Below, in pieces: positions 22,489 to 33,044 of a stretch of 64,000 nt of DNA. The DNA lies in contig JARHVA010001471.1 in assembly GCA_037957365.1 (NCBI GenBank), forward strand, positions 1,742,501-1,806,500, given 5' to 3'. The stretch is from Torreya grandis (Eukaryota > Streptophyta > Pinopsida > Cupressales > Taxaceae). The notes under the pieces are model-generated. The model had not been told where the DNA came from. It searched no databases and worked only from the letters and a program-made list of their open reading frames with translations. Position numbers and translations under genes: made by a program. Positions within the stretch are counted from its first letter, which is position 1. Each line of letters starts with the position of its first letter.

Positions 22489-23711
22489 TGTTTTATTATT
22501 TTTGGTAATCTAGTGTTTAGATCCTAAATAATAAGGGTCGGAATAATAAGAAAAATATAGATTAATAGGGAAAAATATATATTTTAAAAAGTAATTATGC
22601 AAGAGAAATATGAATAAACTTTACTGGTTTTAGACTACAATAAATGACTTTGAGGCTAAAATTTAGAGAACAGGACTGAGACACTGTTAGGAATCTGAAT
22701 TTGGGTTCCATTTTTTTATTGGATGGGAGTACTGAAAACAAGATGCCTTGGTTTTTGATGTTATATTCCTTCTTGGCATTGTTGTCATGAGGATCTAAGC
22801 TTTCCAAATTTTGTTTGCTTGGTCAATGTGAACCTGTGTACCAAATTTTAGGGGTTGGAAGTCATTGAAGCTTACTATAGGTCTGTTTCAATATTCAATA
22901 CCTATATTCATCTACACACAGGCAAACAACAAATACATAAAAATCGAAAGGGGGAAAAACTAGGTTAGGGAAAGAATGATCACATGATCTAGAACCCTTG
23001 TTGTTTTGATCATTGCCTACATTAACCCTTAAGCTAGGGTCTTAGATCAAATTTAGTTCTCCCTTAGGGAACGTGCATAATCAACATGCATGATAGATGC
23101 AAGAATGACTTTCACCTATGCCCTTCCTTGAGCAAGCATGCAAGTCTATGTGTGATGCAGAGAAGTTGAGCTATACTATTAACTAATTTTTATTATGTCT
23201 AATGTGCCAAAGTAGTAAGCGTTACACATAAAATGCCTTGTGTAGTCTTTTATATAGGAAACTCATTATTTTGAATTTGGGAGCTTTATTCACATTTCAC
23301 CGACATTGGAAAACTTAGGAATGAAGTAAAAAAAGGGGTAAGACTCATCTTGTAGGAGAAACTAACCATTAGAATCAAATTTACACTTGGACAATAGCAT
23401 CAAAAACTAGACACCCTGGGTTTCAACGATGTAGTCCTATTTGGGTGCTATTGTCTGGAGGGTCTAGGACCTAGGGGGATAGAATAAGCATGAAAAGAGT
23501 AACCTGGGTCAGTAAGGGTTAAGTTTGGAAAGCTATGAATGACTGGCAATGGTCAAAAAGGTGTCTAGGGTATAAAATAAGACCAAGGCAAATTAGACAA
23601 AAAGACATGGCTAGATGTGAATAAGACTCATATTCTCCAATCAGAGTCTCTTGTGAAAGCACTATGAAAATACATGATGTGTGGTTGCTTGACCAACTTA
23701 GGGTGTATACA
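22489..23711 (-). repeat. 3' LTR of PMD gypsy element
   Basis: 1,223 bp, TG...CA. Contains a minus-strand TATA box (cctatataaaagac) at 23,245-23,258. The 5' LTR has this box damaged. Confidence 0.92.
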
Positions 23712-23726
23712 TTTTCCCCTGCTTTA
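23712..23726 (-). other. polypurine tract of PMD gypsy element
   Basis: Minus strand TAAAGCAGGGGAAAA directly before the LTR start TGTATACCC. Confidence 0.85.
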
Positions 23727-23860
23727 ATCTAGTGATGCAATGAAATGAAGTACTATAGTAAAAGTAAGAAAGAAGATGTGTACCTAAACTTACCTATGTG
23801 GAGATAAGTGTGATGAAAAATGATCCAACTTCTTGGCTACGGAAGTGGATAGGAAATTGA

Positions 23861-24031
23861 ATAGTGCTTGGAGAAAGAAGGAATCCATGAAATAGATAAC
23901 CCCTGTACTAATTATGAATAGTGCTTGGAGAAAGAAGGAATCCTTGAGATGGATACCCCCTATAATGAATCTAAATAGTGCTTGGAGAAATAAGAAATCC
24001 TTGAGATGGATGGCCCCTGTACTAAATCTAA
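23861..24031. repeat. 57-bp minisatellite, three units
   Basis: Units start at 23,861, 23,918 and 23,975 (atagtgcttggagaaagaag...), with a few differences each. 57 is a multiple of three and the minus strand stays open across the array (repeating IHLKDSFFLQALF), but no start or context supports a protein. Confidence 0.88.
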
Positions 24032-26040
24032 ATGAGAAATGAGAAATGCTCAGAGGCCCAAAACTAAAGTCTGCCCCCTGTGCCACATGAAATCATGTAA
24101 TCTGGAATGTGTGTATAGAATATGTATGCTGTGAAGAGTAAGATCTGTCATGCCCCCACTCTGAATAATATGAACTAGAAATGAGAAGTGCTCGAAGGTC
24201 TAAAACCAATTTCTACCCTCTGTCCCACACAAACTCCTGGGTCTGAGTAATGTTATGGACCAACCACTACAAATGATCATACAGTCCAACTTGGTGACAA
24301 CCTAGGTATGCCTAGGTGTAATCTAAAAACTTTGGAAAATGTGTAAGAATAAAATGGCATGTCTTTCCAATCTAATCTATATAATCTTGGTTACTAAAAA
24401 ACATGATCGTTGGTGTCATGCCCCCCAAATATGGTATGTGAGTAATGCATCTAGATAATCTATAAATCTGTATAACCACATATTTCATGATATATCATGC
24501 CATTTCCCATGTGAAAAACTAGAGATCAAAATAATATGCTCTTTACTATGCCTATAATCTGCTATCTAGTCCTATAACTATGTCATGTTGTATGAATCTA
24601 TATGTATGAGATGTGTATTAATGTACATGCCCCCAAATATGGTATATAAGTCTAAGTCTATATTGAAGTCATTGTAAGTCTATAAAATTTGAACCATTAT
24701 ACTTGAATAGTTTTTGTATCTATAAATTGATAGTATATCCCTCTCGATGTCTGAGTGATGTTGAGTGACCCACATAAACTAAATCACTATACAATCTTGG
24801 ACAATCTAAGATGAATGATTCTAAGTGACCCATATAGTCTGAGCCATTATATAATCTTGACCAATCTATACTGAGTAATGCTGATAATTTAGATTTTGGA
24901 GGTGTAAAAACCATGTTGAATGACCCATTATAGTCTGCATCACTGTATGTTTTGATTGATCTTGGCTTAATCTGATAATCTAACTATTGGAGGTGTGAGA
25001 ATCAAGGTGTATTTACCTATAGGAGTGGATAAGGATACTAGGTAATCTATAGATATAGTAGGAATGATGCCCCCCTTTTGGGGAGAGGGATAAGATCTGT
25101 GATAGAGGAGGTTGAGGCAAAAGTGAACACTAGTGGTGTATGAGTAGGAACTAGGTTAGTATGTATTGAATAGATCAAAAGTCTATTGTTTGATTGATGA
25201 GATTTGAACTATGGGGATTGGAATGTGTCTTTGATTAGTTATGATCAAAGTTTGTATTTGGATATAGTAAAGATATGGAAATGTTCGTGTCGTGGTAGGA
25301 AAATGAGGTAGTAATGGATCGAACGGATTGAAAAGTTGATTTATCGATTAAGCTAGGTTGTTTGAATTTTTTGAATGAATGTTTTGATTAGTAAGTACCA
25401 ATTTGTATGTTAGGGTACAAAAGAGGTATAAGGATGTGTGTATTCCATAGTATGCAAATGATTTAGCAAAATAGAAAGGGTTGTATGATGTTTAAGGTAT
25501 CATTGTCACGATTCCTTTGAATCAAATGGTTTGTAAAACAGATCCACAAGGCTCTAGTTATGGATAAAATAGTGTTTTGATTTTGAATAGAAAAGTTGGT
25601 TGATATAGAAATTTTGATTTGATTTTGGGTTCATTTATGCAATGACTAGTTTGAGATATTGGAGCTCTAGAGTGAAAAATGCCTAGGAGATGAGCACCTT
25701 ATGTGACTCATTTTGAGCAAGTGATAGCACATATTTAGGCTAACAGAGAGATTAGCTTGATGAGTAAGCTTAACACTTGATTCTTACCTATTTAGAAGCC
25801 TGTTTTGGACATTTTTGATTTATTTTAGGTAGTCTAGGAAATTTTTTACTAGTTCTAGCACTCATATCTTTGAGTCAGAACTGTTGTCCAAGTTACAACA
25901 TTATTTTCCAATGCTAGTGTCCTTCTGCAACACTATTGTCCACTATATATGGTTTTTTCAATTTCTGAGTTGTTCCTACTTTTGTATTGCTTAGTTGTTT
26001 TTCTTGGTATGGTTGTCTGACATATAGTCTATTTTATAGT
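24032..26040. other. non-coding interior of PMD gypsy element
   Basis: AT-rich with many stops. A degenerate repeat of about 60 bp ('agtgacccacata...tatacaatcttg') runs from about 24,764 to 24,960. Phrases such as 'atgccccc' recur between 24,150 and 25,080. No RT or integrase motif on either strand. Confidence 0.5.
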
Positions 26041-26049
26041 GTTTTTAGG

Positions 26050-27895
26050 GTGAGGTGTAGATGAGAGAGCTCTGCAAAGGCAAAGTGATGCAGACATTGA
26101 GGATGTTTCCCTTGTCAGTTGATGAGAGAGACGTGATGGAGCAGGATTGGGTCATGTATGTGACGTAGGTATAGTGCAATGGGATAAGTATTTGATCACC
26201 ACCTTATGTGAGAGGTAGAATGCAAACACTTTTACATTCTAGCTTTCTATAGGGGAGATCATTGTGACCTTGGAAGATGTGTATCAGATTCTACATTTAT
26301 TTGTTAGTGGGCGACGGGTGACATTACAAGATGATATGGGTGCTGATGTCATTGATCATGCATCCTTGTATTTTGTTGGTATGCCTTCAGGTGCACATTG
26401 GAGATGCAATAATAGTGATGTATTACTATTAGTTATTATGTAGTCAAGTATTTTGTGCATGTAGAAGTGGTTAGCTGTATTGTTGGCTTCATTTGTTGTA
26501 GTGGATGGTAGCAGAGTTTTTATTACTTACAAGATGCATAGGATGGTTTTTAGTGTTGAGATGTATGGTATTGTGTTCTCATGGGGTAGGACTATGCTTG
26601 CTTATTTATATAGAGTTTTATATAAATTTATGTAGAAGGAATTAAATGATAGTGTGGGTGTGACTACTTTATTATATTACTGGGCTTATGAGCACATAAA
26701 AGTTGGCACCAATTGGATTTTCAAGGGTGAGTTGGGCATTTTCAAGGGTGAGTTGGGCACATCTACAGCTATTTAATGAGTGATAGATGAGTGATTTGGC
26801 TATCCGATCTCTTGGGATAGATCACTATGGGAGGATGATAGACAGATTAGTGCTATGAGATATCATATGGAGGCCCTATAGAGGATTCCCTGGATGGCCT
26901 GAGGATAGAAATTAGCTATGGTATATGAGGGTCAATTATTGGTTCCATGATCATTGGGCTGGAGTATATGAGCACTTTTGGTATGAGCACGTGACTAGGT
27001 AGTTTGGAGTTTGATAGGATGTTACTCCTGTGACATGGGTATGGTTGAGGAGTTCAGGGGTACCAATGAGAGTAGGGGCTCATGTAAGACCTACTAAGGC
27101 TGAGTTGGCACCGTTATCTTTAGATACATGAGATGCGGCTATAGATATTCCTGATGTAGATGACGTGGTATGTGCTAAGGCATATAGTGCATGGTGGGTT
27201 GGGCATTGGTAGGATCCATTGTATCTTGTTGATGGAGTGGATTTTCCTACATATGAGGATCTTGAGTTGATTCAGATGATGCAAGGTAATCAGTGATTAT
27301 ATTTGAATTGTACCTAGGTTTATGTTGTATTGGTTTGGATTTGGAAGTATATATCTAATGTATTGTTGTACATATTATGCATGTAGGTGGGGAGGGAGGT
27401 ATACAGGATGAGGCACCTACTGGGGTGGGGAGGGGAGATGATGAGTTATGGAATACCATCATTGAGTCAACACTCTAAGAGCTCACGTGATATGTTCTTG
27501 ATGATGCAGTGGAGGAGGGTTTGATAGAGCGAATGATGGTTATCGTTGGTGTTTATGCTCATTTGTTTGATAGGGTTGCTATAGATACAACTACATATGT
27601 TAAAGTAGTAGGAGAGAAAGATAAGATTGGAGCTGAGTTGGATAGGCATAAGATGCCTCCACCTGATTGTGGTGTGGTGAGCATAAATATTGTGGATGAC
27701 TATATGGATCTTCATCGGTGATATGTAGACTTGTGTGAGGATCATGGTCGGCTATTGGAGTGAGAGAGTCACCACAAGAGGCATTTAGGAGCTCAAGGAG
27801 GTGTGGGGTCATTGAGATCAAGAGTGGATTATGTGACTATTACTGGTGGGGAGAGTGAGACTGGGAGTGAGGATCGGATGCCCATTTATGATTGA
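26050..27895 (+). pseudogene. plant mobile domain (PMD) protein, antisense to host element
   Basis: Reading rightward with frameshifts: FPLSVDERDVMEQDWVMYVT near 26,107-26,165, GEIIVTLEDVYQILHLFVSG near 26,253-26,312, TTLLYYWAYEHIKVG near 26,662-26,707, YHMEAL-RIPWMA near 26,862-26,900 and VTPVTWVWLRSSGVPM near 27,022-27,070, then RPTKAELAPLSLD. This order (E-T-TLEDV--IL-LP-xG, later LLL-WAYEH, later F-W-PY) is the plant mobile domain. PMD occurs in host proteins MAIN and MAIL1 and in transposable elements. A C-terminal stretch at 27,509-27,721 ends acidic (RVDYVTITGGESETGSED) at about 27,893. At least four stops plus frameshifts: dead. It lies where Tat-type gypsy elements can carry an extra ORF between pol and 3' LTR. 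Confidence 0.65.
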
Positions 27896-28760
27896 TTGTA
27901 TCTTGATATGATGTATATGTTTTGAAAACTCATTATATATATGGATAGTTTGTTTTATTTTGGATCATGTGGATTTGTGTTATGGATGTTTGGAATAAAC
28001 TGGTATGTTTATTGTAAATGGTTGATTTGAAAATTTTGATTTGACATGTGATGTTGAGGTTTTGTATATGTTTGGTAAGATAATGTTTGGAATGTGTTTT
28101 GATTTTTGTTTGATAGGTTCAAGTGTGAGGTTAGGCTTGGTTTTTAATCATTTGTGAGGAAAAAATTTGTTGGTTTTGTAGTTGGTAAATTATTTTGATA
28201 AAGTGAATTCATTTAGGATTAGAAAAATAAGGTATTGGTAAGGTTCGATTTTGGATAGTTTTGTTTGGCTAGGGATGGCTATTTGGGACTAGGAATGTTA
28301 GTTGTTAGTAGGAGGGGATGTAAGAGATCATTTTGTGCTCAATTCTCCAAGAGTGACTCAAGAATACAAAGGCTAGTCCTTTGGATCCATCACTGCCTTG
28401 CTAAGTGAAGCTTATGAACTAAATTTAGTATGACTATACATTGTATTATTTTGTGATGTATCACTATCTGAACCCTGTTGGCCAACTGAAAAAGTGCCCA
28501 TACTACTCATGATTTGTAAGAATGTGCTTTGTATATGATACTATCCGCTAAGTGCTAACTATTTTTGTGTGTGAAGATTCTTCAAAATTTAATTTTATTG
28601 GATTTCTATGTGAAATAACACCCTGTGGCTTCTATTGTGATATATATGACTGAGCAATAGATCAAGATGGAACTGTGACATGTGATGGCGGTTCATCTAA
28701 TCTTAATCGTAGTAGGTTTCTACATGAGATAAGACCCTTAAAATCTACCTGTAGTAAATA
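27896..28760. other. no gene recognised
   Basis: AT- and TG-rich interior of the PMD gypsy element between the PMD pseudogene and the gag side. No motif on either strand. Confidence 0.4.
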
Positions 28761-29065
28761 TTTCTCATGAGTGGTACTCTGTTAATGTGCCTATGACTCT
28801 GTCAGATATGTATATGGAACTGCACTATGTATCCCTCAAACTATGGTGTTATATGTACGTTGTTGTTACTGCACTAGTTTCTAAACCTTCTGAGGTGGTG
28901 GAATAGGAGATCTATTTCTCATGAGTGGTACTCTGTTATTGTGCTTATGACTTTGTCAGATATGTATATGGAATTGCACTATGTATCCCTCAAACTACGA
29001 TGCTATATGTAGGTTGTTGTTACTGTACTAGTTTCCAAACCTTCTGAGGTGGTGGAATAGATCTC
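28761..29065. repeat. 154-bp tandem duplication
   Basis: 'tttctcatgagtggtactct' at 28,761 recurs at 28,915. The two copies run in parallel to about 29,065 with a handful of substitutions. On the minus strand it lies just after the gag C-terminus. Confidence 0.9.
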
Positions 29066-29199
29066 CTATGAGATTCTATCATAAAACCTACATTGCACTC
29101 ATGATGAGTGAACGATGATTCTTGTAAATAAATTTCCTAGGATGACTCAATCATGGCAGAATGAGGTCTAGGGTTCCATAATGGAGGAGATCTATGTGC

Positions 29200-31501
29200 C
29201 CCCTATATGAATGCTATGATACCATTATCAATACATCTAGTAATCCAATCTCTGAGTCCAAAATAATCATCATCTCTATGTCCATGGATACGATGATAGT
29301 GATAAAAAGGTCGATGTGGCTGCTTATGTAAGAGCCATAGGTCTCATCGATGAGTAGAAGGTAACGTGATTAACCTCCTATCTAGTAGTGTTGATAATAT
29401 GGTAGATGGACTATCCCACTCTAAATCAAATCGTAGTGGTGCTTTGTTGTTGTTCTCTGTAGTGCAGACTTTAGGTTGTGCTTTGGAAGTTGGGTCTTTG
29501 TTCTTGACTGGTGGCTTTTCTAGTTGTGGTCTCTTATCTTGTCTAGAACATGGTGGATGTTGAGTGCTAGGAGCTGTATTTAAAGATGTTGTTGTAAAAT
29601 CTAGAGTGATCCGATGAATTGAATATGCCTCAATCAATCCCAATTTCTTTTCTAGAGATAAAATTGTATAACACAAGTGTCTAAAAGAAGACTCTATCTG
29701 ATATAGTAGATGCTCAAGTAGAGGTTGGTGTAGCCCCTTAATAAAGATATGTTGAATATATAGATTTGTTGGTTTGTATATCAATCTTAACATGTGAACC
29801 TTGAATCTTAAGATATACTCACTAACTGGCTCTGAAGAATTATGACGTAGTGTGACAAGTTTCTCATATGTAACACGAGGGCCCATGTTTATAATGTAAT
29901 ATCTTAGCAATGCCTCTTCTAATTCATCATATGTGTGCAATGAACCAATGGGGAGTATATGAAAGAACCAATTATATGCTTCCCTACTAATGTTTGTTGG
30001 AATAACTTAAGTAGAATCAACGGGCTTGCATGAGATGGCAGAGCCTTCTAAAAGGCCTGAAGGTGTATGAATGGATCTCTAGTTCCATCAAAATGAGGTA
30101 ATAATTGTATCTTGAAATGTGTAGGCAATGAAGCTTTTATGAATGTCTTCGAAATAAGGTTACCATGTAGATCATTGACATCCATCCAAGACTTATAATT
30201 TTTGTTTTCCATGGTGACATGTACTTGGTGTTTTAATTCACTAACTACATAAATCAATGAAATAATCTCCTGGGAAGGGATATTAGTATCTTGAAGTGGT
30301 TCATTTAATCTTTGAATTTGATCATTTACTTTAGCCTTAGGAATGTTACATTTATCAATTGAATCATAGAGAGGGGGAGTGCTCACTTAAACCTTTGGAG
30401 GAATGGTATCGTGGACCTTATTAGAGGGATATGGGGTACCATCCTTTTTTAGTGATGGGTGAGACACTGGTGCTATTGTAGTAAGGGGTGGCTTGGGAGA
30501 TTCATTGGTATCTTTAGTTTTTAGTGAATCACATTTGGAATGCATAGAAGATGTAGTATTATTATTGGCATTTGTATCTTTTGAATTAGAATCATTCATA
30601 GAAGTAAGATCCATATTTTGACATGCATTTTGTTTGAAAGGAGTAGGATATGCATTTTCTTCTTCACTATATGCATAATAATCATCATTGTTCCATTCAT
30701 CATCATATTCTAAATTTTTTGCATTTGAAATAGGAGTAGAAGTATCATTTTTGAAATCATTTTCATTCTCATATCCATTTGCATTTTGACTATCATACTC
30801 ATTATTACTTCCATTATCACTTGAAATTGAAGTAAGAGAAGATGTTAATTCTTTTCTAATATGCAATAAATTATCATTTGAAATTGGAATGTTATGTGCA
30901 TCTATATTATCCTTTGATGGAATGCATGTATTATTTTCATGTGCAACATGAGAAGTAGAAGTAAGAGAGATATAATTTTGACATTCATTTTCCATTGTTT
31001 GAGATGTAAAGTTAAGAACATGAGATTGATCATTTGAATTATGTATTGACAATTTGATTTTATTTTGTCTATATTGTTGTAATTTGAACAAAGATGTAGC
31101 AAAAGGAAGAGAGAGATTAAGTTCATGTTCAAGAAAATTATCACCAATTAGATATTTATTTGGAAATACATATTAATTTGTTCCTTTGATGCATTGTGCA
31201 AAGGATAATCAGGGGAAAAGTATCTTTCCCATTTATTAAAAGTATTTTCTTTAGAAGCTAGAATAAAAGAGATAGGTTTGAGAGGAGAAGATGCATCTAC
31301 ATGTTCTTCACTATCACTTTCATATTCATGAAAATATTCATCATTACAACAATAATAATAATCCTCATTGCAAATAAAATCATTTTCCACATTTTTTTCT
31401 AATGTGTAATTTTGCATATTTGTCCATTCATTGTCATAATTATGAGAAAATTTGAGAAATTTATCTACAGGATGAGAAGGAAAAAGTGCCTTAGTAGCCA
31501 T
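29200..31501 (-). pseudogene. gag of PMD gypsy element, with long acidic N-terminal extension
   Basis: Start chosen at 31,501 (MATKALFPSHPVDKFLKFSH). The first 380 or so residues are Asn/Asp/Glu/Ser-rich (e.g. NLEYDDEWNNDDYYAYSEEE near 30,660-30,715) with no known fold. 31,091-30,048 is one frame broken by a single stop at 30,387. The gag core starts with PTHFKIQLLPHFDGTRDPF near 30,050-30,110. After a frameshift, YDELEEALLRYYI, YEKLVTLRHNSSEPVSEYI and FRHLCYTILSLEKKLGL lie at 29,640-29,935. The end carries HRIHGHRDDDYFGLRDWI near 29,260-29,310, where a CxxH-type zinc motif is usual. One C-terminal frame of 198 residues (29,940-29,344) is intact. Confidence 0.75.
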
Positions 31502-31559
31502 TTTATTTTTTTCACCAAAGAGAATATGTGCAATTACTATTAAGAAAATAAATGCAATA

Positions 31560-32070
31560 ATAACTACTAACATGGAAATTTTGAAAATACTTGTGACTAT
31601 CTAAACAATTTACAAAAAATTTAAAATTAATTTCTAAAAATTGCAAGGATGAATGGTTTGAAGGTGGAGGGCCTAGTTTAGGAATCTAGGGTTTTGAGCT
31701 AGGGTTTTAGAATTTTTGAAATTATGGCTATAATTTAAATTCTAAAATTAATTTGAACAAGATAATTACACAAAAATTGATACAAAAAAATAGAAATTTA
31801 AAATTAAATTTTTTCACAAAATAACTACTAATTTTGAAAATATTTTTAGCACACTAAACAATTTTCAAAAATTTTGAAATTAATTTCTAAAATTTGTTAA
31901 GGGAGGGAAACTTGGGGTTTGAAGACCTAGTTTAGAAATCTAGGATTTTGGTCTAGAGTTTTAGAATTTTAAAAATTATGGTTATAATTTAAATTATAAA
32001 ACTGATTTGAACAAGATAATTGCACAAAAATTGATACAAAAATCAGAAATTTATAAAGTAATTTTTGCAC
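31560..32070. repeat. 254-bp tandem duplication in the gypsy leader
   Basis: 'tttgaacaagataatt' at 31,752 recurs at 32,006, and surrounding sequence ('aatctagg-ttttg-gctag-gttttagaa') matches throughout. Two imperfect copies in the untranslated leader. Confidence 0.85.
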
Positions 32071-32124
32071 AAAATATGAAGGAAAAATCCTAAGTGTAGC
32101 TAGGATTTTATGTTTGTTTGAAGT

Positions 32125-32141
32125 AAATCAGGTTCACCAAA
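32125..32141 (-). other. primer-binding-site position of PMD gypsy element
   Basis: Minus strand TTTGGTGAACCTGATTT directly after the 5' LTR. Same TTTGGTGAACC as in the left gypsy element. tRNA not identified. Confidence 0.6.
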
Positions 32142-33044
32142 TTTTTATTATTTTTGGTAATCTAGTGTTTAGATCCTAAATAATAAGGATCTGAAATAAT
32201 GGGAAAAATCTAGCTTAATAGGAAAAAATGTAGATTTTAATAGGTAATTATGCAAGAGAAATAGAAATAAATGTATCTAGTTTCAGACTAAAATGAAAGA
32301 CTCTAAGGCTAAAATTTGAAGATCAAAACTGAGACACTGACATATATCTGAATCTAGGTTCTATTTTTTGATTGGATAGGAGCGTTGGAAATAGGACACC
32401 CTAGTGTTTGGTGCTATAGTCTTTCCCGGTGTTGTTATCCTGAGAATCTAAACTTTTTGGGTTTTGTTTTCTTGGTCAATGTGAGTTTGTGTACCAAATT
32501 TTAGGAGATGAAAGTCATTGTAGCTCATTTTAGGTCTATTTCAATCTTCAATACCTATATTCATCTACACACATGTAAACAATGAATACATCAAAATCCA
32601 AAAGGAGAAAAATTAGGTTAGGAGAAGAATGATCGCACAATCTAGAACCCTTATTATTCTAATCGCTGCCTACATTAACCTTCAAGTTAGGGTCTCAGAT
32701 CAAATGTAGTTCTCCCTTAGGGAACATGCATAATCAATGTGCACGACAGATGCAAGAATGACTTTCACATAGGCCCTTGATTAAGCATGCAAGTCTATGT
32801 GTGATGCAGAGAAGCTGAGTTATACTATTCACTAATTTTTATTATGTCTAATGTGCCAAAGTAGTAAGAGCTACATATAAAATGCCTTGTGTAGTCCTTT
32901 ATTTAAGAGACTCATTATTTTGAATTTGGGATCTTTTTTCACATTTGGTCGACATTGGAAAACTTAGGAATGAAGCAAAGAAAATGGGTAAAACTCATTT
33001 TGTGAGAGAAACTGATTGTTGGAATCAAATTTGCACTTGGAAAA
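32142..33044 (-). repeat. 5' LTR of PMD gypsy element, inner part
   Basis: Matches 22,489-23,391 of the 3' LTR in order. The inner terminus reads TT instead of TG on the plus strand. Cut at 33,045 by the Tat element; continues at 41,352. Confidence 0.92.

Noticed and set aside
23790..24086. 98-codon minus-strand frame with repeated IHLKDSFFLQALF
   Set aside because: Produced by a 57-bp minisatellite whose length is a multiple of three.
27467..27821. Minus-strand frames opposite the PMD C-terminus
   Set aside because: Shadows of the plus-strand PMD reading frame; no motif on the minus strand.
29366..29563. 65-codon plus-strand frame
   Set aside because: Antisense shadow of the intact gag C-terminal frame 29,940-29,344.
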